A stretch of 64,000 nt of DNA from Candidatus Aphodovivens excrementavium (lineage in GTDB: Bacteria > Actinomycetota > Coriobacteriia > Coriobacteriales > Eggerthellaceae). The translations under genes were made by a program, and so were the position numbers. Each line of letters opens with the position of its first letter. The stretch's first letter is position 1. A model generated the notes under the pieces. It saw nothing but the letters and a program-made list of their open reading frames with translations, was not told the DNA's origin and did no database searches. The stretch covers positions 54,624-118,623 of the forward strand of contig DVKR01000005.1 in NCBI GenBank assembly GCA_018715935.1, written 5' to 3'. Below are positions 55,010 to 64,000 of this stretch, in pieces.

Positions 55010-55383
55010 TAGGAGCAACATCCGTCCTCGTATTCCAACTTTCCCGCCTCGTATTCCAGCCCTTCCGCCTTCGCCAACTTACTGCCCGCTTGCATAGACG
55101 CAGCAGACCAAAACCGTACAGCCATCAAACCCGCCGCACGGCTTTGTTCCCCAAACTCGCAGCACATGAAGCCGCAGCCCCTAGACTTCGTTCACCACGC
55201 CCACATCGACTGAGCCCGCAGCCGCGAGCCCCGTTCACCGCGCCTGCTTCCTCCGAACCCGAAACTATCGCAGCAGTACTAGCCTTACCGCAGACACAAC
55301 TAGCTCCTCGACAGCAACGAGCTCATTTCTTACTGCGCCGCAACCGGCTTTCCGATGTACAGTAAGCTCCATAATTGCTTCTG

Positions 55384-56430
55384 TTAGACGAGCTTACCTT
55401 CTCTAAGTACCCTCACCAACTGCGCGTGCAGCTGCCTTTGTCGACGTGGCAAGTTCGAGATTGCCGTTCTCTCACGTAAGCCCAACTCGGATCGTAACTG
55501 CAAAGCAATTATCTCCAACAATGGAAAAGAAAGCACTTGGTCTTTAGTCAGGGAGTAGTAAGCCATATTCAGCTGATTGAAAGCGTTCGCTCTCAACGAG
55601 TCATGGTGAATATTCGCTTCTCCCGCGTGAGACCATTCCCCATGGAAATCAACGTATACACATCGCTTCTCGTAGAAAAACGCCATATCGCATTCGGCAA
55701 AAGGGAATTCTCCCCACCGATTCATCCCCTGATCTCCCGCACCACCGTGAAGCCACGAGGGAAGATCTACCCTTAAATTGAGAATCGGTTTAGGCAGAGA
55801 AAAGCCTCCATAACGAAAAGGAGCGCTCAGAAGCAACGCCGTGAGAGTCTCCATGGGAGATCGACTTCTTTCAACAACCAGACGAAGCGAAGCACGCGCC
55901 TTTTTTGCGCCTTTAAATCCCGACATTTGCTCAACGAAGTCCGTCAGACGTGAAATCGTTGTCAGCTGCTTTCGTTTCGGCAGCTGCCGTACGCTCCTTC
56001 TTCCCTCGGTTGAATTAAGCCCTTGAAGACCCTTCGTATAGATGCCGCAAAGCGTTGTGCCGAGGCAAGCAAGCTCAGCCAGAGATAAGGTTCGAGCCAT
56101 CTGGAGGAAGGTCAATTCCGGAGAGCAAACGCATAACCGTTCATCTAAAAACATAACGCTAGAAGCAGCCAGAGGATTGTTGCACGAGTGCGTAACGATA
56201 CCTTTCATTTTTCTACGATCTTTTTGATCCGTTACGAGATAATGAAGAGGCTCTTCGTCTGTAAACAGGTTGAGGGATTTTGCTCGACTTATTACCTCGG
56301 ATGTGGGAGGAGTTAAACCTATCGACATCGACGAGGTGCTAGGGGGCAATATGGACAAATTCGAATTAAAGCAAGAACCGTAGACCTGCCAAAACCTGAC
56401 TGCAGTGCTATGTGACAAGGGAGCAACCAT
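55384..56430 (-). CDS. Lineage-restricted protein with nuclease-like C-terminal domain
   Basis: 348 aa, no signal peptide or membrane helix. The middle segment LCVCSPELTFLQMARTLSLAELACLGTTLCGIYT recalls a protein family I have seen repeatedly in Coriobacteriia genomes. The C-terminal part (MAFFYEKRCVYVDFHGEWSHAGE and a following helical stretch) has an acidic residue then V-D-F-H-G, weakly like a PD-(D/E)XK or DUF559/Vsr endonuclease core. No good Shine-Dalgarno precedes ATG 56430. The gene is AT-richer than its neighbours and stands alone between two pairs of 57-bp elements. Function is not established. Confidence 0.65.
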   Translation of the reverse strand: MVAPLSHSTAVRFWQVYGSCFNSNLSILPPSTSSMSIGLTPPTSEVISRAKSLNLFTDEEPLHYLVTDQKDRRKMKGIVTHSCNNPLAASSVMFLDERLCVCSPELTFLQMARTLSLAELACLGTTLCGIYTKGLQGLNSTEGRRSVRQLPKRKQLTTISRLTDFVEQMSGFKGAKKARASLRLVVERSRSPMETLTALLLSAPFRYGGFSLPKPILNLRVDLPSWLHGGAGDQGMNRWGEFPFAECDMAFFYEKRCVYVDFHGEWSHAGEANIHHDSLRANAFNQLNMAYYSLTKDQVLSFPLLEIIALQLRSELGLRERTAISNLPRRQRQLHAQLVRVLREGKLV

Positions 56431-56982
56431 GGGGTCATGGTAGCAGGTTGGTCTTTCGCGTGATTCCCAGAATCGCCGACAAAACCTCCCATAGATCTAA
56501 CGTCGCTTAAGCGCGCCATTGCTTTGATGCAAAACACAATCTACCGTCACAGAGTAAGTCACCCGATTATGTCACCCAAGCAAGTGATCAAACGCAAGAA
56601 ACGCATCGCGACCGTCATGCGAGCCGGGGTTGCGAAAAAGGTCGAACTCGTCATGCGTACAGCGGATGTGCCTAATGCCCGATTTCGAACAAAGAAATAG
56701 GCAATATGCTCCCACGCTATCGCGTCGATTCCAAATGACGCCATATGCTCCCGCATGGAAACCGAATGGATGCCCCAGCCTCCCCTCCGATGCCAAGCAG
56801 CGAGAGCGGAGCTCGTCGAGGTCCGAACCAGCGGAAAACGAAGCGGGAAATGACTACAGTAGAGAACCTTCGTCTTCAAGAAACACCTTTTCGCCCTACA
56901 TCGTGGGCCAAGCCAGCATCGCAGACCCAGACCGGCGTCGTGGGGCCAAGCCCACCGCCTCAAGCGACCATTCTCGCAACGA

Positions 56983-57039
56983 TCGCTCTAAATCGAAGAA
57001 ATTTGCTCCTCGAACGCAAAAACATTCGATTTAGAGCTA
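56983..57039. repeat. 57-bp palindromic element, copy 4 (best preserved)
   Basis: Left arm TCGCTCTAAATCGAA (56983-56997) is the consensus; right arm TTCGATTTAGAGCTA (57025-57039) has one mismatch. The flank GA before the left arm extends the match with copies 1 and 2 to GATCGCTC (GATCACTC in copy 1). Confidence 0.75.
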
Positions 57040-57139
57040 CAACTCACGTCGCAATGCATAATAAAGTATACGGAAATTGTTTTGACCAGGCACGATGCAA
57101 TTGTTTAACAATAAAACAAAGCGCAAGACAAAAGGACAT

Positions 57140-57196
57140 CCGCTCTCAAACGAATATTTTTGCCATCGGTGCGGTTTTTCGTTCGATTTAGAACTG
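57140..57196. repeat. 57-bp palindromic element, copy 5
   Basis: Left arm CCGCTCTCAAACGAA (57140-57154) and right arm TTCGATTTAGAACTG (57182-57196) each match the consensus at 12 of 15 with the conserved 27-bp centre length. Confidence 0.55.
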
Positions 57197-57325
57197 TTTA
57201 CGCCATGCAGACAAAGGCTCGACGCCGCGAAACAGCAGCTAGGTGCCGTATGGAACACAACGAGACGCAAGGCCAGCCTGAGAGGCGGGATCCGTCAACA
57301 CGCATTGCCGCACAGAACGCCAGTA

Positions 57326-57416
57326 CGCTCCAAACCGCGAATTCAGGCGAAACGCATCCGGCGGTTCCGATCAAGTGCAGCAAGCAGCCAGCCAATGCGC
57401 TCCAAACCGCGAATTC
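57326..57416. repeat. 19-bp direct repeat pair
   Basis: CGCTCCAAACCGCGAATTC occurs exactly at 57326-57344 and again at 57398-57416, 72 bp apart, just downstream of leuA. Confidence 0.7.
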
Positions 57417-57454
57417 GATCAAGCCGTATTGCAGAAAACGCTATTCGCTTTACC

Positions 57455-58981
57455 CTATTGCTCCAGCTTGTCGTTCAATAGACGATTGAGCGCATTCAAA
57501 TAGGCCTTCGTGGACGACACAACGATATCTCCATCGGAGCCGCGACCGGTATATATCTCGCCATCAGGAGCCGCAACGCGGATAGTCACCTCGCCTAAAG
57601 CGTCGATGCCGCGAGTGATCGACTGCACCGAAAATTCCGTCAGATCGTTTTCGACTCGAACGATACGATCAACCGCCTTGCACATCGCGTCAATAGGTCC
57701 GGTGCCGTATTCGCACGCCGTCACCACTTGATCCTCTTGGTTCCGCAGCGTCACCGTAGCCGTCGGGGTGAGCGGAAAACCGCAGCTGATCTGAACGCCT
57801 TCGAGAGTGTAGATTGCGCTCACGTTTCGATCGCGCTCGTTGATGAGGCTTTCCAGATCCTCGTCGTAAACTTCCTTTTTCTTATCAGCCAGGTTAAGGA
57901 ACGCTTCGTAAATCTCATCGAGGACATCGCCCTCAAGCTCGTATCCCAACTCTTCCAAACGGTGTTTTAACGCCGCATGCCCGCTACGCGCGGTCAATAC
58001 GATTTGGCTGTGCCCCGCCCCTACTTCCTCCGGGTCGATGATTTCGTAGGTGTCACGCTTTTTCAGCACGCCGTCTTGGTGGATGCCAGAAGAGTGGGCG
58101 AACGCGTTAGCGCCCACGATTGCCTTGTTGGCTTGAACACCCATGCCGGTGATCGAGGTGAGAAGACGGCTCGCCTTCATAAACTCGCGCGTGTTGATGG
58201 CCGTATGAGCGTTCAGCTCTTCACCATGCATGCGGATGGCCATCACCACCTCCTCCATGGCGGTGTTGCCTGCGCGCTCCCCGAGGCCGTTGATAGTGCA
58301 TTCGATCTGCGTTGCCCCATTGCGCACTCCCGCAAGCGAAAGTGCGGTGGCCATGCCGAGATCGTTGTGGCAATGCACCGAAACCGTAACATCATCGATG
58401 CCATCCACGTGTTCCATAAGGTATTTGATACGCCGGCCAAACTCATCTGGCATTGAGTAGCCAGTGGTGTCGGGAATATTAACCACCGTAGCGCCGTTGT
58501 CGATGGCGCACTGGATAACCCGTACGAGAAAATCGTAGTCGGACCTGCCCGCGTCTTCAGCATAGAACTGCACGTCGTCAACGAAGCTTTTGGCATACGC
58601 CACGCAATGCGCAGTGCGCTCAAGGCACTCCTGCTCGGTCATGTGAAGCTTGTCGCGCAGATGGCTCGGCGACACGCCCAATCCCGTATGGATGCGCGGG
58701 CGCTTTGCGTATCGCAAGGCGTCGGCGGCAGCGTCGATGTCCTTATCGACCGCGCGAGTCAAAGCGCACACAACCGCCTTGTCGCCTGCAAGTTCGGAAA
58801 TGCGGCGCACGCTTTCAAAATCGCCGGGAGAGGAAACGGGGAAACCCGCTTCAATGACGTCTACACCCAAACGAAGCAGCTGGCGCGCCATCACAACTTT
58901 CTCTTCGGTGTTCATAGAGGCGCCGGGCGATTGCTCGCCATCGCGCAGCGTGGTATCGAAGATGTCGATCTTTCGCGTCAT
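57455..58981 (-). CDS. leuA: 2-isopropylmalate synthase
   Basis: 508-aa enzyme joining acetyl-CoA and 2-oxoisovalerate, the committed step to leucine. Motifs are [15 protein letters not shown] (N-terminal catalytic loop), [12 protein letters not shown] (metal His pair) and a full C-terminal regulatory domain that normally binds leucine for feedback. ATG 58981 with GGAAGGAT upstream is the start. A hairpin and a possible leader peptide lie directly upstream. No other leu genes are in the window. Confidence 0.95.
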   Translation of the reverse strand: MTRKIDIFDTTLRDGEQSPGASMNTEEKVVMARQLLRLGVDVIEAGFPVSSPGDFESVRRISELAGDKAVVCALTRAVDKDIDAAADALRYAKRPRIHTGLGVSPSHLRDKLHMTEQECLERTAHCVAYAKSFVDDVQFYAEDAGRSDYDFLVRVIQCAIDNGATVVNIPDTTGYSMPDEFGRRIKYLMEHVDGIDDVTVSVHCHNDLGMATALSLAGVRNGATQIECTINGLGERAGNTAMEEVVMAIRMHGEELNAHTAINTREFMKASRLLTSITGMGVQANKAIVGANAFAHSSGIHQDGVLKKRDTYEIIDPEEVGAGHSQIVLTARSGHAALKHRLEELGYELEGDVLDEIYEAFLNLADKKKEVYDEDLESLINERDRNVSAIYTLEGVQISCGFPLTPTATVTLRNQEDQVVTACEYGTGPIDAMCKAVDRIVRVENDLTEFSVQSITRGIDALGEVTIRVAAPDGEIYTGRGSDGDIVVSSTKAYLNALNRLLNDKLEQ

Positions 58982-59006
58982 AGCAGATCCTTCCCATGTG
59001 CAATCA

Positions 59007-59038
59007 AGCGGCCTTATCTGAGAGAAAAGGCCGCTTGT
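59007..59038 (-). promoter_or_regulatory. Hairpin in the leuA leader
   Basis: CAAGCGGCCTT and AAGGCCGCTTG form a perfect 11-bp stem ending about 15 bp before the leuA ribosome site. There is no T run. A minus-strand TATACT lies just upstream (about 59054-59049), and a short frame [11 protein letters not shown] (59078-59043) precedes it, so control of leuA at this point is possible. Confidence 0.45.
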
Positions 59039-59145
59039 CACATCATAGTATAGTAACGAAGAAACGAAAAAGATTCATGCGCCGGGCTTCGCGAACAACA
59101 CCCGGTGGGATCCCCCCAAACCCGGTGGGACCCCCCAACGCGCTG

Positions 59146-60729
59146 CTAGAGCTTCACCGACCACAGGTTCTTGAGATCGGGCAAAGCGCCTCGCAGCTTT
59201 TCAAGCACGTCGTCGGTTACGTCTCCCTCAACGTTCATGTAGACCAGCGCGCAACGCTCCTCTGGCTTTGTGCCGATCTGCATCGTCGTGATGTTGATGT
59301 CGTGCTCTCCTAAGATGGTGCCGATTGTTCCCACGCGACCAGGCGCGTCCACGTACTCGAAGATAAGCGACTGAGTGCCGGGAGCAATGTCCATTTTATA
59401 GCCGAACAAAGAGATCAACCGAGGCTTTTCCGTAGCGTCCACCATCGTGCAGGCAATCTCGGCGCCGTCAGCGGTAACGCTTACCGCCGTTGAATAGCCC
59501 CCCGCCTCGCGGCTTCCCGTCGTTTCCACTTTGATGCCATGGCGCTTTGCAACCGCTGCAGCGTTTACAGGCGTAACGGTGGTCGTGCTGTGGTAGGTAA
59601 GCAGGCCTTTAAGCGTTCCGGCAACCAGAATCGATGGATCGGAGGAGATGAGCCCGCCCTGCAAATCGACCTTCAGCGACTTTGGAACCTCCCGGTCGAT
59701 TTGCGCGAGAACACTGCCCATGAGCTGGCAGGCCGGCACATACGGCCCAACGGCGCTCAAAACCTCGGGAGGCAGAGGGGTCAAGTTAACCGCAGTAGGA
59801 ACGATGGAGCCTTCCAAGCCGGCGGCAACGAACTCTGCAGTCTGAACCCCCGCGCGACGCTGAGCTTCCTCGGTAGAGGCGCCGAGATGCGGCGTAATCA
59901 GCGCGTTATCAAACTCATGAAGCGGGCTGTCGGTACACGGCTCGCTTTCCCATACGTCGATGCCGGCGGCATAGATCTTGCCCGCAGCAATGAAGTCGGC
60001 GAGAGAGTCGATGTTGTAGATCCCTCCGCGCGCCGTATTCACCAAAATGACGCCATCCTTCATGCGTGCGTACTGCTCGGGGCCGAACATGCCAATGGTC
60101 TCTTTCGTCTTGGGAAGATGAACCGTAATGAAGTCGGCGATAGGCAGGATTTCGTCGATGTCGTCGTACAAGACAACACCGAGCTGCTCGGCGCGCTCCG
60201 GGCTGCAGTACGGATCGTAGCCCACAAGCTTCATGCCGAACGATCGCGCCCGCTCTGCCACCAACCCGCCAATGCGACCCAGGCCAAAAATCGCCAACGT
60301 CTTCTCAAACAGCTCGACTCCCATGAACCTGCCGCGCTCCCATTTATGGCCGTGCATCGATTCGTTTGCCTGAGCAGTGCGACGCGCGCAGGCAAGCATA
60401 AGGCACATGGTTTGCTCGGCGGCAGAAACGATGTTCGACGTGGGAGCATTGCAGACAATCACGCCCCTGTCGGTTGCGGCGGCTACATCGACGTTGTCAA
60501 CCCCCACCCCGGCACGTCCGATGATCTTGAGGTTCTTTCCTGCCTCTATGACCTCGCGGGTGACCTGCGTACCGGAACGGACGATAAGGGCGTCATATGC
60601 AGGAATGGTTTCGATCAGCTCTTCAGGCGAGAGCTCCAGCTCTACGTCAACGTGAAGCCCCTTGTCCTTTAATACCTCTAAGCCGGCATCGGCCAGCTTG
60701 TCGGTTACGAGCACTTTTTTCTGAGCCAT
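59146..60729 (-). CDS. serA: D-3-phosphoglycerate dehydrogenase
   Basis: 527-aa long-form enzyme opening serine synthesis. It has the NAD fold [14 protein letters not shown] (about 146), catalytic Arg and Glu regions [14 protein letters not shown] and [24 protein letters not shown] (His), an intervening domain (about 320-450) and a C-terminal ACT domain ([21 protein letters not shown]) for serine feedback. ATG 60729 with AAAGGAT upstream. It is followed by leuA on the same strand 164 bp later. Confidence 0.95.
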   Translation of the reverse strand: MAQKKVLVTDKLADAGLEVLKDKGLHVDVELELSPEELIETIPAYDALIVRSGTQVTREVIEAGKNLKIIGRAGVGVDNVDVAAATDRGVIVCNAPTSNIVSAAEQTMCLMLACARRTAQANESMHGHKWERGRFMGVELFEKTLAIFGLGRIGGLVAERARSFGMKLVGYDPYCSPERAEQLGVVLYDDIDEILPIADFITVHLPKTKETIGMFGPEQYARMKDGVILVNTARGGIYNIDSLADFIAAGKIYAAGIDVWESEPCTDSPLHEFDNALITPHLGASTEEAQRRAGVQTAEFVAAGLEGSIVPTAVNLTPLPPEVLSAVGPYVPACQLMGSVLAQIDREVPKSLKVDLQGGLISSDPSILVAGTLKGLLTYHSTTTVTPVNAAAVAKRHGIKVETTGSREAGGYSTAVSVTADGAEIACTMVDATEKPRLISLFGYKMDIAPGTQSLIFEYVDAPGRVGTIGTILGEHDINITTMQIGTKPEERCALVYMNVEGDVTDDVLEKLRGALPDLKNLWSVKL

Positions 60730-62489
<1,760 letters not shown>

Positions 62490-62517
62490 CGACGCGCCGC
62501 CACCCCAACGTCCTCGC

Positions 62518-62562
62518 TTCGGCTCGTATCCCGCCAAAACGAGACGCGAGCCGAAATTATTT
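62518..62562 (+). terminator. Intrinsic terminator after gdhA
   Basis: TTCGGCTCG pairs with CGAGCCGAA across a loop that itself holds a CTCGT/ACGAG pair, followed by ATTATTT. Confidence 0.7.
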
Positions 62563-62605
62563 GCGAGACGCGCGCCTTTTTTCATGAGCTAAAAGGGATT
62601 GAACC

Positions 62606-62653
62606 GCCTCCTGTTCCTTGGACATAAGCAGATGGCTCCAAGGAACAGGAGGC
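62606..62653. terminator. Strong hairpin at the end of the 62658 gene
   Basis: GCCTCCTGTTCCTTGG and its exact complement (16-bp stem) enclose a 16-base loop. CTTTCTT follows on the plus strand; on the minus strand only a weak TTTT lies 12 bp further. It lies between the converging gdhA and 62658 genes and probably serves both. Confidence 0.75.
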
Positions 62654-62657
62654 TTTC

Positions 62658-63326
62658 TTATGCGTTGGACACTTCCTTTGCCGACACGACATTAGAGGGA
62701 GAAACCAAGATTACCCCCGCGTCGCCTTCGACAGGAGCGTCCACATAAAACGTATCGTCTTGAACGGCGCCCATCGGCGCAATGTCTTCATCGTTTAAGC
62801 ACAGCGCAATATCGATGCCGCCAATACGTTGGATCTTCCAACTGTCTGGCGTGATCACAACCGTAAAATCAACCTGAGCGCTCTCGAACGCGCTCATGCA
62901 CCGTGAGACATCGAGTTGAGTGACCGAATCCTGCGCACTCATCACGCCGATACGCTTCGATCCGCGCTTGACAATCATCCCCTCTTCGTATTGGGAGAGG
63001 TTGTCCATGTCGATAACGAGAACCTCGGCGCCCTTTTCTTGGTACTCGACTTCTAGCGCTTCAAAATCTACCGGCTCAGCCTCTTTGTCGGACAGGGCGT
63101 CCTTTCGCGATGACGCCGAACCCTCATCGGCGTTATCTTGTTCGAGAGTGCCTTTGTAGAGAATGGCGGTATAACCTTCCATCTCGCCCATGGTATCGTC
63201 GATGGTAGACGCAGCCACATTCCACGAGTGGCCAACCAGTATGTACCAGCCCAAGCCGACCAAGCTCAATACAGCCAGCAAGGCGAACACCGCAAGGGCT
63301 ATCTTTTCTCGAGAAGCTTTCTGCAT
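62658..63326 (-). CDS. Single-pass membrane protein of unknown function, probably leaderless
   Basis: 222 aa from ATG 63326. One N-terminal membrane helix (IALAVFALLAVLSLVGLGWYILV) then an extracellular domain with an acidic linker (about 70-90) and alternating strands (VEYQEKGAEVLVIDMDNL, VDFTVVITPDSWKIQRIGGIDIALCLND). No family is recognised. A consensus minus-strand TATAAT at 63342-63337 lies only 10 bp before the ATG and no Shine-Dalgarno is present, so the message probably starts at or next to the start codon. The longer frame to 63362 covers this promoter. Confidence 0.75.
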   Translation of the reverse strand: MQKASREKIALAVFALLAVLSLVGLGWYILVGHSWNVAASTIDDTMGEMEGYTAILYKGTLEQDNADEGSASSRKDALSDKEAEPVDFEALEVEYQEKGAEVLVIDMDNLSQYEEGMIVKRGSKRIGVMSAQDSVTQLDVSRCMSAFESAQVDFTVVITPDSWKIQRIGGIDIALCLNDEDIAPMGAVQDDTFYVDAPVEGDAGVILVSPSNVVSAKEVSNA

Positions 63327-63336
63327 AGTGATTGTT

Positions 63337-63342
63337 ATTATA
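63337..63342 (-). promoter_or_regulatory. -10 box of a probable leaderless transcript
   Basis: TATAAT on the minus strand ending 10 bp before ATG 63326. No good -35 is seen. Confidence 0.5.
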
Positions 63343-63407
63343 GTGGCGCGAGCATCAACCAAAGGTTTCAGCTACGTATCGGTATTGTAAAGTCTGCCGA
63401 TGGCAGC

Positions 63408-63944
63408 TTATTGCAGCAGTCGCTCGAAGGCCACGCGCTCAGGAATGCCTCCGTCGGCATGCTTGATGCGAATGATGCCGCAGCGGTCGAATCCGCACGA
63501 AGAGATTAAAGACAGCATCGGAACATTCCCCGGATGCGTATCGACGCGAATGCTCTTTGTTCCCTTCGACGCAGCAATCTGCTGCGCCTGGGTAAGCATG
63601 AAACGCGCAGCCCCCTTTCCCACGCTGTCCGCCGCAACTGCCACCCGATGAACGACTGCATAACCTGGGCAATCAGAGGCGCCCTGGGTAAGCCACGCTC
63701 CGTCTATTTCATCGTAGTCGGGCTCTCCCGCAAAAGAGACCATGCACGTTGCCGCTAAATGGCCCGCCTCGTCTTCCACAACGTAAGACTGGTCTTTAGC
63801 GACGTCTTGCACGACAATGTCGCGGTTCGGATAGCCTTCACCCTGCCATTGATCGATGCCGAGCGAAGCCAGCGAGGCTTTGCCGTCAAGCAATATGGAC
63901 ATAACGCGGTCAATTTCATCCTGCCTGGTCTTGCGAAACTCCAC
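63408..63944 (-). CDS. GNAT-family N-acetyltransferase
   Basis: 178 aa. Acetyl-CoA binding region VVHRVAVAADSVGKGAARFMLTQAQQIA (V-x-x-x-x-G-x-G/A type P-loop) and the later VDTHPGNVPMLSLISSCGFDRCGII fit the GNAT fold. GTG 63944 with AAGAGGCG upstream. Substrate unknown; this subgroup often acts on small molecules or ribosomal proteins. Confidence 0.88.
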   Translation of the reverse strand: MEFRKTRQDEIDRVMSILLDGKASLASLGIDQWQGEGYPNRDIVVQDVAKDQSYVVEDEAGHLAATCMVSFAGEPDYDEIDGAWLTQGASDCPGYAVVHRVAVAADSVGKGAARFMLTQAQQIAASKGTKSIRVDTHPGNVPMLSLISSCGFDRCGIIRIKHADGGIPERVAFERLLQ

Positions 63945-64000
63945 TATCGCCTCTTTTCTGTTTCTTCGGTTTTACCGTTACCAAAACAACCATTCCGAGA

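Larger units (their letters stand above)
54314..55383. other. 1.07-kb gene-poor stretch with repeats
   Basis: Both strands were read. Short plus-strand frames (54306-54806, 54529-54819, 55090-55365) are Arg/Pro/Ser-rich, lack ribosome sites and resemble random frames. The stretch is AT-richer than its flanks in its middle (54.8-55.0 kb) and contains two 57-bp elements plus a 15-bp direct repeat (CCTCGTATTCCA type) near 55030-55060. No gene is supported. Confidence 0.6.
56431..57454. other. 1.02-kb gene-poor stretch with repeats
   Basis: No frame has a ribosome site or recognisable product. It contains two 57-bp elements, a 19-bp exact direct repeat (CGCTCCAAACCGCGAATTC at 57326-57344 and 57398-57416) and an AT-rich core around 57040-57200. 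It may be a decayed gene region. Confidence 0.6.

Noticed and set aside
54306..55365. Short plus-strand frames in the gene-poor stretch
   Set aside because: Arg/Pro/Ser-rich, overlapping each other, no ribosome sites.
54787..57196. CRISPR array as explanation for the 57-bp repeats
   Set aside because: The units are palindromic, irregularly spaced, separated by more than 100 bp to kilobases, and no cas gene is present.

Overview
The window is a chromosomal stretch of a Coriobacteriia member, most likely Eggerthellaceae (inference). The support is: a fused 12-helix membrane/LuxR regulator of the kind expanded in that family; a surface-protein remnant with a Listeria-Bacteroides repeat; a Gram-positive style gene order around nusA/infB; a NusA with a Cys/His tail; and moderately high GC with many GTG/TTG starts. 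No phage, integrase, insertion sequence or CRISPR array is visible. Most genes are on the minus strand.

Layout. 1-6.7 kb: an incomplete conserved gene, a HAD-IB phosphatase and a heterodimeric ABC exporter with one degenerate ATPase site and an operator-like palindrome in its leader. 7-10.3 kb: tRNA-Asp, then a zinc/cadmium resistance unit (SmtB-type repressor with its operator, a free-standing HMA metal carrier, a P1B ATPase). 10.3-19.3 kb: coaX, an OPT transporter, glf plus a glycosyltransferase, and pta and ackA on opposite strands around a triple zinc-ribbon gene. 19.3-27 kb: a vWA/YARHG protein with a lipoprotein amidase, hinT, xseB-xseA, a membrane zinc protease, rnd and a diacylglycerol-kinase-like gene. 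27.2-29.9 kb: a surface-protein pseudogene with three stops and one frameshift. 30-38 kb: tRNA-Val, terC behind a manganese (yybP-ykoY) riboswitch, and dnaG-def-fmt-rsmB. 37.8-50 kb: dgt, the membrane LuxR regulator, tatA, and the translation block rimP-nusA-rnpM-infB / rbfA-nrnA-truB-ribF. 50-54.3 kb: an acyl-CoA ligase, an XRE-cupin regulator and an aldehyde dehydrogenase. 54.3-57.4 kb: a gene-poor, AT-richer island with one unusual gene. 57.4-64 kb: leuA, serA, gdhA, a small membrane protein and a GNAT acetyltransferase.

The most novel item is a family of 57-bp palindromic elements. Five copies lie in intergenic DNA. Each has 15-bp inverted arms close to TCGCTCTAAATCGAA around a 27-bp centre, so the arms are 42 bp apart. 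One copy lies upstream of the zinc-resistance unit. Two pairs flank the lone gene of the 54.3-57.4 kb island, whose product looks like a lineage-restricted, nuclease-like protein. Other points worth a check are a likely lost canonical start in dnaG (ribosome-binding site placed for an ATA codon, plus a 36-bp tandem duplication), a 13-codon leader ORF coupled to def through a TGATG overlap, and a possible leuA leader. All assignments come from reading translated motifs; no database search was run.
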